The notes under the pieces: generated by a model
What the model was told of the DNA's origin: nothing
Seen by the model: the letters and a program-made list of their open reading frames with translations, nothing else
Database searches by the model: none
Part shown: piece after piece, positions 10,206 through 18,977 of the stretch
Numbering within the stretch: position 1 is the first letter of the stretch
How the letters are laid out: every line of letters begins with the position of its first letter
Program-made: the position numbers and the translations under genes
NCBI GenBank assembly: GCA_046734415.1
Contig: JBKPRD010000176.1
Coordinates: forward strand, 1-19,442
Source: DATBLE01 sp046734415
Lineage (GTDB): Bacteria; Actinomycetota; Thermoleophilia; Gaiellales; Gaiellaceae
DNA length: 19,442 nt
Direction: 5' to 3'

Positions 10206-11626
10206 CAGGCCGCTGCCGGCTCTGCCTCGCGCCCGGCGGCGACGGCCTCTTCGATCATCCCGACCATGTAGAACGACTGCTCGCCGAGGTCGTCGTGCTT
10301 CCCGTCGAGGATCTCCGCGAAGCCCTTGACCGTGTCCTCGAGCTTGACGTAGACGCCGGGGCGGCCGGTGAACGGCTCGGCGACGAACATCGGCTGGGAG
10401 AAGAAGCGCTCGATCTTGCGCGCGCGCTGCACGACGAGCTTGTCCTCGTCGGAGAGCTCGTCCATGCCGAGGATGGCGATGATGTCCTGCAGCTCCTTGT
10501 AGCGCTGGAGGACTTCCTGGACGCGCGTCGCCGTCTCGTAGTGCTCGGGCCCGACGACGCCCGGCTGGAGCACCCGCGAGTTCGAGTCGAGCGGGTCGAT
10601 CGCCGGGTAGATCCCCTTCTCGGAGATCGCGCGCGACAGCACGATGAACGCGTCGAGGTGGGCGAACGTGTTCGCCGGAGCGGGGTCGGTGAGGTCGTCG
10701 GCGGGCACGTAGATCGCCTGCACGGAGGTGACCGAGCCGACGCGCGTGGACGTGATCCGCTCCTGCAGCTGCCCCATCTCGGTCGCGAGCGTCGGCTGGT
10801 AGCCGACGGCGCTCGGCATCCGCCCCAGCAGCGCCGAGACCTCGGAGCCGGCCTGGACGAACCGGAAGATGTTGTCGACGAAGAACAGCACGTCCTGGCC
10901 CTGGTCCCGGAAGTACTCGGCCATCGTCAGACCGGAGAGGCCGACGCGCAGCCTGGCGCCCGGGGGCTCGTTCATCTGGCCGTAGACGAGCGCGACACGG
11001 TCGATCACGCCGGACTCGGTCATCTCGAGCCAGAGGTCGTTGCCCTCGCGCGTCCGCTCGCCGACGCCGGCGAAGACGGAGACGCCGCCGTGCTGCTCGG
11101 CGACGTTGTGGATCAGCTCCTGGATCAGCACCGTCTTGCCGAGCCCGGCGCCGCCGAAGAGGCCGACCTTGCCGCCGCGCACGAACGGCGCGATCAGGTC
11201 GATGACCTTGATCCCGGTCTCGAAGATCTCGGCCTTCGGCGACAGCTCGCGGAACTCCGGCGGGTCGCGGTGGATCGGCCACCGCTCGGCGGCCTCGGGC
11301 CGTTCCTTCTTGTCGACCGGCTCGCCGAGCACGTTCCAGAGCCGGCCGAGGGTCGTGTCGCCCACCGGGACGCTGATCGGCGCGCCCGTGTCGACCACGT
11401 CGACTCCGCGCGGCAGGCCGTCGGTGGAGTCCATTGCGACGGCGCGGACACGATCGTCGCCCAGGTGCTGCTGGACCTCGGCGATCAGGTCGACGCCGCC
11501 GTTCCCGTCCGCGCTCGGCATCTTGATCGCGAGCGCGTGGTTGATCTCCGGCAACTCGCCGGTGAAGACGACGTCGACGACGACGCCCTTCACCTCGACG
11601 ACCTTGCCCACGTTCTGGTCAGCCAT
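10205..11626 (-). CDS. atpD: F1-ATPase beta subunit
   Basis: The 473-residue catalytic subunit of F-type ATP synthase, which makes ATP from ADP and phosphate in the alpha3beta3 ring at the inner membrane face. It has the N-terminal beta-barrel (GKVVEVKGVVVDVVF), the Walker A loop GGAGLGKTVLIQEL, GERTREGNDL with the catalytic glutamate region, Walker B LFFVDNIFRF, the PSAVGYQPTLATEMG segment, and a DELSDEDKLVV stretch that is the beta DELSEED-like motif touched by epsilon. Length and motifs are standard. ATG start at 11626 with GGGAG four nt upstream. It is unusual that no atpG precedes it: the next upstream gene is divergent, so beta and epsilon are detached from the rest of the atp genes. 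Confidence 0.97.
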   Translation of the reverse strand: MADQNVGKVVEVKGVVVDVVFTGELPEINHALAIKMPSADGNGGVDLIAEVQQHLGDDRVRAVAMDSTDGLPRGVDVVDTGAPISVPVGDTTLGRLWNVLGEPVDKKERPEAAERWPIHRDPPEFRELSPKAEIFETGIKVIDLIAPFVRGGKVGLFGGAGLGKTVLIQELIHNVAEQHGGVSVFAGVGERTREGNDLWLEMTESGVIDRVALVYGQMNEPPGARLRVGLSGLTMAEYFRDQGQDVLFFVDNIFRFVQAGSEVSALLGRMPSAVGYQPTLATEMGQLQERITSTRVGSVTSVQAIYVPADDLTDPAPANTFAHLDAFIVLSRAISEKGIYPAIDPLDSNSRVLQPGVVGPEHYETATRVQEVLQRYKELQDIIAILGMDELSDEDKLVVQRARKIERFFSQPMFVAEPFTGRPGVYVKLEDTVKGFAEILDGKHDDLGEQSFYMVGMIEEAVAAGREAEPAAA

Positions 11627-11740
11627 GCGACTCCCAACCGACGAGGTTCACGAGAATGCCTCCGGGGAACGCGGAAGCAATGCCAGCCTATCGGAGCGCT
11701 CCACTAACCGCCGCGGCGAGCCGTCGTCTAAGGCTGGTAG
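11627..11740. promoter_or_regulatory. Divergent intergenic region between atpD and the anti-sigma gene
   Basis: This 114-bp gap must hold the leftward promoter of atpDC and probably a rightward promoter for the anti-sigma gene. I see no classical -35/-10 pair. GGAAC near 11676 followed at about 17 nt by CTATC is weakly like an extracytoplasmic-function sigma promoter facing right, but this is not convincing. Confidence 0.35.
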
Positions 11741-12259
11741 ATGCGGAGCCCGATCCCGTCAGACGAGTGTGCGCGCGCATCCGAGTGGGCGTCTCTACGC
11801 CTCGACGACCAGCTCTCGGAGTTCGAAGAGGTGCTCCTCGAGGCGCATCTCGCCCGCTGCGGCGAGTGCCGTGCGTTCACGGCGTCGATCACGGACGTGA
11901 CCGCGACGCTTCGCTCCGCGGCGCTCGAGCGGCCCGCGTTCGCCTTCGAGCCGCCGCATGCGGCGCGCGGCCGCACGGTCGCCCTCCGCGTCGTGTCGGC
12001 TGCCGCTGCGATGGCCGTCGTCGGTGTGAGCAGCCTCGTCAGCCTCCATATCTTGACCAGCCAGCCTCGAGCGGGCGCGACCCCTGTCGAGCGGAAGGTG
12101 ATGGGTCTCAAGGAGCGCCAGATGAACGCGCTGAACGGCGCGACGACGAGGGCGCATACGGCAATCCCCCACGGCCTGGCCGCAGCCGAGGGAGGGGTCG
12201 TCGGCGCCGAGCCGCCCGTGGCACCCTGGATCGTCTCCGAGAGAGGTTTTGCCCGGTGA
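11741..12259 (+). CDS. Zinc-finger anti-sigma factor, membrane-anchored
   Basis: A 172-residue protein with the zinc-binding anti-sigma (ZAS, zf-HC2) pattern. Cys10 is near the N-terminus, then come ASLRLDDQLSEFEEVLLEAH and LARCGECR, giving His36, Cys40 and Cys43 (HxxxCxxC). A single membrane helix follows at about 82-104 (VVSAAAAMAVVGVSSLVSLH), and the remaining outer part of about 65 residues is unremarkable. Such proteins hold an ECF sigma factor at the membrane until a signal releases it. The cognate sigma gene normally lies just upstream; here the upstream gene is divergent atpD, so it is an orphan within this window. ATG start at 11741 with only a weak ribosome site (GGCTGGTAG). Confidence 0.82.
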   Translation: MRSPIPSDECARASEWASLRLDDQLSEFEEVLLEAHLARCGECRAFTASITDVTATLRSAALERPAFAFEPPHAARGRTVALRVVSAAAAMAVVGVSSLVSLHILTSQPRAGATPVERKVMGLKERQMNALNGATTRAHTAIPHGLAAAEGGVVGAEPPVAPWIVSERGFAR

Positions 12260-12330
12260 TCAGAACGATGAACGAGGGGAGGTGGGGCTGGGGAGCTGAC
12301 CAGTTCGCGGCCCGCCGGAGGATTCGTCCG

Positions 12331-12346
12331 CGGCGGATGCCCGCCG
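12331..12346 (+). other. Hairpin downstream of the anti-sigma gene
   Basis: CGGCGG (12331-12336) pairs with CCGCCG (12341-12346) around a 4-nt loop and is followed by AAAACGG rather than a T-run. It lies in the 197-bp gap between the anti-sigma stop and the binding-protein start. It may be a weak terminator or leader element. Confidence 0.25.
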
Positions 12347-12440
12347 AAAACGGTTAGGATCGGGCCTTCTCGGCGCCAGTGGCCTATGACATGAGCCCAG
12401 GAGGCGCCTCGAAGGAAAACATCGTCAAGGAACCCTCAGA

Positions 12441-12446
12441 AGGAGG
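12441..12446 (+). promoter_or_regulatory. Strong Shine-Dalgarno of the binding-protein gene
   Basis: AGGAGG lies 10 nt before the ATG at 12457. It settles the start at 12457 rather than at upstream in-frame codons (12379 or 12391), which would put a polar tail before the signal peptide. Confidence 0.75.
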
Positions 12447-12456
12447 GAGAAGAAGA

Positions 12457-14082
12457 ATGCGAAAGCGCTCGATTATGTGGGCCGGTCTCGCCGCCCTTGC
12501 GGTTATCGTCGCCTTTACGGCGCCGGCCGCGACCGGTAAGTCCGGCTCCAGCAGCAAAGCTGGTGTTTTGCGCATGGCACTCGGTGCGGAGCCGCCCTCG
12601 CTCGACGCCGGCCTTGCCACTGACACGACTTCATCCAGCATCCTGCTCGCCCTCATGGATCCCCTGATCCGTCTCGGTCCGGGGCCCGCGCTCAAGGCTG
12701 AGCCGGGCGCGGCGAAGAGCTGGACCGCGAGGGGCAACATCGTCACGCTGAATCTGGACCCGAAGGTTCGGTGGCAGAACGGCGCGCCGACGACTGCGCA
12801 GGATTACGTCTACTCGTGGCTCCGCACGATCTCGCCGCAGCTGGGCGCCGACTACGCGTACCAGTTCTTCGGGATCAAGGGCGCCGAGGCGTACAACTCG
12901 TGTGATCCGGCGAAGGCGAACTGCAATGCGCTCCGCGCCGCGGTCGGAATCAAGGCGGTCGGCAAGTACAAGCTGGTCATCACGCTGACCTCCCCCCAGC
13001 CCTGGTTCGTCCAGCAGCTGTCGCACACGTCGTTCCTGCCGGTCTACAAGCCGATCGTGGACAAGTTCGGCAACAAGTTCACGGAGGCTTCGAACTTCAT
13101 CGGCAACGGTCCGTTCAAGCTCACCTCATGGAAGCACGACGCGTCGCTCACCCTGGTCAAGAACACGAAGTGGCGGCTTGCGAACACCGTCAAGCTCAAT
13201 CAAGTCCAGATGCAGGTCATCACGGACGGCGTAACGGCGGCGAGGGCGATCGACGCCGGCAACGTCGACGTGATGGATACCGATCCGGTCCCGCAGGACA
13301 TCCCGAAGTACAAGAAGAATGGGATCCTGCACATCAACCCGGCCCTGGGCACGTATTACTACGGGTTCAACGTCAAGAACATCCCCGACGTCAACCAGCG
13401 CCGCGCGATGGCGTTCGCGATCGACCGCCAAGCGATCATCAAGTACGTCGCACAGGGCGGCCAGTCTCCCGCGAGGGGCTTCACGCCTCAGGGCATCGCC
13501 GGCGGCCCGACGATCGACAAGAACAGCTTCATGCCGGCCATCCACCAGACCGCCAAGGCCAAGGCGTTCATGGCGAAGGTGGCGCACCCGAAGACGACCG
13601 TCCACCTCTACCTCAATAACTCGCCCGCCCACCCGAAGATCGCGACCGCGATCCAGGCCTTCTGGAGCCAGATCGGCATCAAGTCCGACATCAAGGTCAT
13701 GGAGTGGAAGCAGTACCTCCAGTTCCTCGGCCCGCCGCCGAACTCCGATGTCGACGTTTACCGGAACGGGTGGATCTACGACTTCCCGGATGCCTACAAC
13801 GGGCTGGTCCTCTTCACGTGCGATTCCGGGAACAACAACACGAACTGGTGCAACAAGAAGTACGACGCCCTGATCAAGCAGGCAGAGAAAACATCCGACT
13901 TCGACAAGCGGGTCCTGCTCTACCAGCAGGCCGAGACGATCCTGACCGGCCCGAACGGCGACCTGCCGATCATGCCGATCTACTGGTACACGTTCACCGA
14001 CATGTACCGCCCGAACGTCAAGGGCTTCTTCACTGCCCCGACTGGCCAGTGGGACCTCAGCAAGGTGAGCGTCACCTCGTAG
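12457..14082 (+). CDS. ABC transporter substrate-binding protein, family 5 (oligopeptide/dipeptide)
   Basis: The 541-residue extracellular receptor captures a substrate, probably di- or oligopeptides, and delivers it to the permeases encoded next. The start MRKRSIMWAG leads into a Sec signal peptide (hydrophobic to about residue 22, then APAATGKSG). No lipobox cysteine is present. Family 5 features are LRMALGAEPPSLDAG (38-52), DPLIRLGPG, a WQNGAPTTAQDYVYSW segment, IGNGPFKLTSWKHD, INPALGTYYYGFNVKN, RRAMAFAIDRQAI and the late YDALIKQAEKTSD and PIMPIYWY. Two cysteine pairs (NSCDPAKANC; FTCDSGNNNTNWC) could form disulfides. A strong hairpin follows the stop. Exact substrate is not determinable; nickel and other solutes also use this fold. 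Confidence 0.92.
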   Translation: MRKRSIMWAGLAALAVIVAFTAPAATGKSGSSSKAGVLRMALGAEPPSLDAGLATDTTSSSILLALMDPLIRLGPGPALKAEPGAAKSWTARGNIVTLNLDPKVRWQNGAPTTAQDYVYSWLRTISPQLGADYAYQFFGIKGAEAYNSCDPAKANCNALRAAVGIKAVGKYKLVITLTSPQPWFVQQLSHTSFLPVYKPIVDKFGNKFTEASNFIGNGPFKLTSWKHDASLTLVKNTKWRLANTVKLNQVQMQVITDGVTAARAIDAGNVDVMDTDPVPQDIPKYKKNGILHINPALGTYYYGFNVKNIPDVNQRRAMAFAIDRQAIIKYVAQGGQSPARGFTPQGIAGGPTIDKNSFMPAIHQTAKAKAFMAKVAHPKTTVHLYLNNSPAHPKIATAIQAFWSQIGIKSDIKVMEWKQYLQFLGPPPNSDVDVYRNGWIYDFPDAYNGLVLFTCDSGNNNTNWCNKKYDALIKQAEKTSDFDKRVLLYQQAETILTGPNGDLPIMPIYWYTFTDMYRPNVKGFFTAPTGQWDLSKVSVTS

Positions 14083-14103
14083 GATCAGGATCACCGCAGC
14101 GGG

Positions 14104-14137
14104 CGGGCGGAGCGCATCCAACGGAGCGCTCCGCCCG
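14104..14137 (+). terminator. Strong hairpin between binding-protein and permease genes
   Basis: GGGCGGAGCGC (14105-14115) pairs perfectly with GCGCTCCGCCC (14126-14136) around a 10-nt loop. The stem extends by one more pair (14104/14137) and three G-T wobbles. Only a short TTT follows, so it may be a partial terminator or an RNA-stabilising hairpin that keeps binding-protein mRNA more abundant than permease mRNA, as known for many ABC importer operons. A second small hairpin, CGTTT/AAACG (14136-14150), abuts it. Confidence 0.7.
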
Positions 14138-14201
14138 TTTCCGCTAAACGCGCAATACTTCAGGACGGCACCGGCTCAGATTCCCGACACCAGGGCGTTC
14201 A

Positions 14202-15140
14202 TTGGTCAAGTTCGTAATCAGGCGCATCTTGTGGACGATCCCCGTGATCTGCCTCGTCATCCTGTTCACGTTCGTGATGATGAGGCAGATCAAGGGGAAT
14301 CCCTTCCAGGTCACGGAACGCGCAGTCCCCGAGTCGATCCAGCGGAACCTCGACCGCAAGTACCACCTCGACAAGCCGTGGTACGTCCAGTACGCCTACT
14401 ACGTCGAGGGCGTCTTCACGTTCGACCTCGGGCCCTCGCTCGTGCAGCGCAACCAGACTGTCAACGACGTCATCAAGGAGCACTTCCCGGTCTCACTCAA
14501 GCTCGGGTGCCTGGCCATGCTGTGGGCGGTGCTCGTCGGCATCCCGCTCGGGGTGCTCGCCGCCCTGAAGCAGAACACGATCATCGACTACGTGACGATG
14601 GTGTTCGTGAACCTGGGCTATGCGATCCCGAACTTCCTCATCTCGACGCTGCTCATCTACTTCTTCGCGGTCAAATGGGGAGACGTGACCGGCTTCCCAA
14701 CCAACGGGATAGAAGACGGCTGGAAGTCCTGGGTGCTTCCGGCGATAGCGCTCGGCCACGCACCGATGACGCTCTTCGCCCGGATCGTGCGCGGCTCGAT
14801 GCTCGAGACGCTGCAGCAGGACTACATCCGCACGGCGAGGGCGAAGGGACTGCGCCGTCGACGGGTCGTCGGCCTGCACGTCCTGCGCAACTCGCTGATC
14901 CCGGCGGTCACGGCCGCAGCACCCCTGCTCGGCTACCTCATCACCGGCTCGTTCATCGTCGAGTTCATCTTCGGGATCCCGGGGATCGGGCGCTACTTTG
15001 TCATCTCGGTGACAGGACGTGATTACTCGGTCACGATGGGTATCACGGTGATGCTCTCGGTGATCATCATCTTCGCGAACCTCGTCGTCGACATCCTCTA
15101 CGGGTTCCTCGATCCGCGGACGCGAGACGTGCGCACGTGA
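14202..15140 (+). CDS. ABC transporter permease, OppB/DppB type
   Basis: A 312-residue inner-membrane permease forming half of the peptide channel. It starts with the family's amphipathic first helix VKFVIRRILWTIPVICLVIL, has about six membrane helices, and carries the coupling (EAA) loop DYIRTARAKGLRRRRVVGLH that docks on the ATPases, followed by LRNSLIPAVTAAAPLLGYLI and FIFGIPGIGRYF. The end GFLDPRTR is typical. TTG start at 14202, chosen because VKFVIRR aligns with the usual N-terminus; a CAGGG lies just upstream. Its last bases overlap the next gene by 4 nt (GTGA). Confidence 0.93.
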   Translation: MVKFVIRRILWTIPVICLVILFTFVMMRQIKGNPFQVTERAVPESIQRNLDRKYHLDKPWYVQYAYYVEGVFTFDLGPSLVQRNQTVNDVIKEHFPVSLKLGCLAMLWAVLVGIPLGVLAALKQNTIIDYVTMVFVNLGYAIPNFLISTLLIYFFAVKWGDVTGFPTNGIEDGWKSWVLPAIALGHAPMTLFARIVRGSMLETLQQDYIRTARAKGLRRRRVVGLHVLRNSLIPAVTAAAPLLGYLITGSFIVEFIFGIPGIGRYFVISVTGRDYSVTMGITVMLSVIIIFANLVVDILYGFLDPRTRDVRT

Positions 15141-16078
15141 TCACCGACCGGCGGACCGACTTCGAGGCGACGCTCGCGCGGACCGCCGAGGCACGCGGCG
15201 AGGAGGCCGGCCACGCGCTTCCGCGCGCGTCGCTTCTCAGGGACGCGATCCATCGCTTCTCCCGGAACCGGGCGGCCGTCGCCGCGGCGATCAGCTTCGT
15301 CATCCTCGTCGGGTTCGTGTCCATCGTGCCGCTGGTGTCCACGGAGTCCCCTTATGCCATCGACTTCGGCCAGGCATACCTGTCTCCGAGCTGGCAGCAC
15401 CCGTTCGGCACCGACGAGTTCGGCCGTGACCTGTTCGTGCGCACGGCGCTCGGCGGCCGGGTATCCGTGCTGATCGGCTTCGCCGCGACGATCGCGATCA
15501 TGGTCGTCGGCATCAGCTACGGCGCGATCTCCGGCTTCGCCGGCGGCGCGGTCGACAACGGGATGATGCGCTTCCTCGACGCGCTCTACGGCCTCCCCTA
15601 CCTCCCGTTCGCGATCATCACGCTCGCGATCTTCGGAACGGTGAACTTCTGGACGATGGTCGTCGCCTTGACGATCGCCTCCTGGTTCACGACCGCGAGG
15701 GTGATGCGGGGGCAGATAATCACCCTCAAGGAGAACGACTACGTGCGTGCGGCGCACGCCGTCGGGGCGCGGTGGTACCGGGTGCTCTTCCGGCACCTGC
15801 TGCCGAACACGCTCGGGATCATCATCGTCTTCGTCTTCCTCGAGCTTCCCGGCGTCGTGCTCGGCGAGGCGTTCCTGTCCTTCCTGGGGCTCGGAATCAA
15901 CCCCCCGAAGGCCTCCTGGGGGACGCTGGCGCAGGACGGCTACGCGTCGTACCAGTCGCATCCCTACATCATCATCGTGCCGAGCCTCTGTATCGCCTGG
16001 CTGATCCTGAGCGCGTTCTTCGTCGCAGACGGTCTGCGCGACGCGCTCGACCCGCGGACGCGAGAGAACTTCACCTAG
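15137..16078 (+). CDS. ABC transporter permease, OppC/DppC type
   Basis: The second permease, 313 residues. An N-terminal cytoplasmic tail of about 45 residues leads to the first membrane helix AAAISFVILVGFVSIVPLV. The OppC hallmark HPFGTDEFGRDLFVRTALGGRVSVLIGF follows (read here as two adjoining blocks, HPFGTDEFGRDLF and GGRVSVLIGF). The EAA coupling loop is NDYVRAAHAVGARWYRVLFRH, then LLPNTLGIIIVFVFLELPG and EAFLSFLGLGINPPKASWG. The end ADGLRDALDPRTR is standard. GTG start overlaps the oppB-type stop by 4 nt. Nine nt separate its stop from the next gene. It pairs with the neighbouring permease to build the membrane pore. Confidence 0.93.
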   Translation: MITDRRTDFEATLARTAEARGEEAGHALPRASLLRDAIHRFSRNRAAVAAAISFVILVGFVSIVPLVSTESPYAIDFGQAYLSPSWQHPFGTDEFGRDLFVRTALGGRVSVLIGFAATIAIMVVGISYGAISGFAGGAVDNGMMRFLDALYGLPYLPFAIITLAIFGTVNFWTMVVALTIASWFTTARVMRGQIITLKENDYVRAAHAVGARWYRVLFRHLLPNTLGIIIVFVFLELPGVVLGEAFLSFLGLGINPPKASWGTLAQDGYASYQSHPYIIIVPSLCIAWLILSAFFVADGLRDALDPRTRENFT

Positions 16079-16087
16079 GAGTAGGTT

Positions 16088-17088
<1,001 letters not shown>

Positions 17089-17092
<4 letters not shown>

Positions 17093-17994
17093 GCACCGCG
17101 CAGGTCCCGCCGACCGAGGGGCAGACGACGCCCAGGCGCGAGCCGCTGCTCGTCGTCGAGGGTCTGAAGAAGTACTTCCCGATCAAGAAGGGGTTCTTCT
17201 TCGACAAGACCGTCGACCACGTCAAGGCGGTCGACGACGTCTCGTTCGAGATCTACCCGGGTGAGACGCTCGGGCTCGTCGGCGAGTCGGGCTCGGGCAA
17301 GTCGACGACCGGCTACTGCGTGCTCCAGCTGCTGAAGCCCACCGAGGGGTCGGTGAAGTTCCTCGGCCAGGAGCTGACGAAGATGAAGCGGGAGCAGCTC
17401 CGCGAGATGCGCCGCGAGATGCAGATCGTCTTCCAGGATCCCTACGCCTCGCTCAACCCCCGCATGACCGTCGGCGACATCGTCGCCGAGCCGCTCGTCG
17501 TCCACGGGATCGGCGACCGCGGCTCGCGGCGGAAGAGCGCCGAACGGCTGCTCGAGGTGGTCGGCTTCAACCCGGACTTCATCAACCGGTATCCGCACGA
17601 GTTCTCGGGTGGGCAGCGACAGCGAATCGGTGTCGCCCGGGCGCTCGCGCTCAATCCGCGCCTGATCATCTGCGACGAGCCCGTGTCGGCGCTCGACGTG
17701 TCGATTCAGGCCCAGATCGTGAACCTGCTCAAGGACCTCCAGCAGGAGTTCAACCTCGCCTACCTGTTCGTGGCGCACGACCTCGCCGTCGTCAGGACGA
17801 TGAGCGACCGGATCGCGGTCATGAACAGGGGGAAGATCGTCGAGACGGGCGACGCCGAGGACGTGTACACACACGCCCAGGACGACTACACCAAGGCGCT
17901 GCTCGCGGCGGTCCCGATCCCGGACCCACACAAGATGCGCATCCGTCGCGAGGAACGGCGCAAGCTGAAGGATGTCCTCGCCGAGCCGGTCTAG
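17089..17994 (+). CDS. ABC transporter ATP-binding protein, OppF/DppF type
   Basis: The second ATPase, 301 residues, starting at a GTG that overlaps the previous stop (GTGA). The N-terminus LLVVEGLKKYFPIKKGFFF is typical of OppF. Walker A GESGSGKS (65-72), Q-loop Gln116 in FQDPYASLNP, signature FSGGQRQRI (172-180), Walker B LIICDEPVSALD, and His230 are intact. The C-terminal end is short and basic (HKMRIRREERRKLKDVL) and lacks the cysteine-containing CRFHPRC-type tail common in relatives. It forms a heterodimer with the preceding ATPase. The last 23 nt overlap the next gene. Confidence 0.94.
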
Positions 17995-18973
17995 CGCCCG
18001 CACCGCAGCCCGGAAAGCCGGCATCGGGGTACTCGTCGTCGGGCTCGTCCTGGGCCTGATCACCGCCGCGACCGTCTTCGGCAAGTCGCAGCAGGCGACG
18101 TTCGCCGGCACCGAAAAGGCCGTGTGGAGGTACGCGCCGCCGATGCTGCACCGGCGGAGCTACACCGCCTCGGCGGAGGTCGACGGGAAGGTCTACGTCG
18201 CCGCGGGCATGGTCGGCAACTCCGGCCGGCCGCTGAACCTGTTCGAGGCCTTCGACCCCGCCGGGCGCCGGTGGAGCGACCTCCCGCTCGTGCCCGAGAA
18301 GTTCAGCGCAGCAGCCGGGACGGCCCTCGGGTCGACGATGTACGTGATCGGCGGCAACGGCAACCCGAAGGACAAGGCCGTCGACGGCCGGCAGGTCTTC
18401 GCCTACGAGGTACGGACGAGGAAGTGGACGAGGAAAGCGTCGCTGCCGAAGGTGCGCACGAATCTCGCGGCCGTCGCGCTCGGCAGGGAGATCTACGCGC
18501 TCGGCGGCCTCGATCCGTTCTTCGCGACGAAGAGCGTCTACGTCTACAACCCGGCGACGAACCGCTGGCGCACCGGGACGCCGCTCCCGGAGAAGCTGCA
18601 CGCGCTCGCCGCCGTGACCGTCCGCGGCGAGATCTGGGTGATCGGCGGCCAGGACGCGGCCGGGAAGGCGACGAACCGCGTCTGGATCTACAACCCCCGC
18701 AGCCGCAAGTGGCGCGCCGGCCCGCGGATGCCCCGGCGGATGGAGACCGCCGGCGCCGCCGTCATGGGCGACGAGATCCACGTCGTCCTCGAGAAGAAGT
18801 ACCTGATCTGGAACGCGCGCACCCGGCGCTGGACGATCGGGCCGGGGCTCGAGACCCCGCGCCACGCGCTCGCGGTGTTCGCGATCCACGGGACGCTGTA
18901 CGCGATCGGCGGCTGCATCGCGCCGATCCTCGAGGACAGCGCCATCGTCGAGCAGCTGAAGCTCACGTCGTAG
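17972..18973 (+). CDS. Kelch-repeat protein with N-terminal membrane segment
   Basis: A 333-residue protein with a short basic N-terminus, one hydrophobic helix (about 17-37, IGVLVVGLVLGLITAATVFG) acting as an anchor or signal peptide, and a Kelch beta-propeller. Repeated blade motifs are KVYVAAGM, TMYVIGGNGN, EIYALGGLDPF, EIWVIGGQDAAG and TLYAIGGC, each followed by a Tyr/Phe-N-P and Trp pattern such as VYNPATNRW and IYNPRSRKW, giving about five to six blades. It lies outside the cytoplasm, most likely binding a protein or glycan; no catalytic residues are evident. The ATG overlaps the OppF-type gene by 23 nt, so it belongs to the importer operon by position. Its role is unknown. Confidence 0.85.
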   Translation: MSSPSRSSARTAARKAGIGVLVVGLVLGLITAATVFGKSQQATFAGTEKAVWRYAPPMLHRRSYTASAEVDGKVYVAAGMVGNSGRPLNLFEAFDPAGRRWSDLPLVPEKFSAAAGTALGSTMYVIGGNGNPKDKAVDGRQVFAYEVRTRKWTRKASLPKVRTNLAAVALGREIYALGGLDPFFATKSVYVYNPATNRWRTGTPLPEKLHALAAVTVRGEIWVIGGQDAAGKATNRVWIYNPRSRKWRAGPRMPRRMETAGAAVMGDEIHVVLEKKYLIWNARTRRWTIGPGLETPRHALAVFAIHGTLYAIGGCIAPILEDSAIVEQLKLTS

Positions 18974-18977
18974 TCGG

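Noticed and set aside
10206..11282. Apparent N-terminal extension of the atpC frame
   Set aside because: Out-of-frame reading of atpD; epsilon homology begins exactly at ATG 10205.
10205..11626. Start of an N-type (sodium) ATPase operon
   Set aside because: Those operons continue from atpDC to atpQRBEFAG, while here metH follows; the beta subunit looks like the ordinary F-type.
12355..12360. TAGGAT as a -10 box for the importer operon
   Set aside because: No matching -35 element at the expected distance (GGCGGA), so it is not enough to call a promoter.
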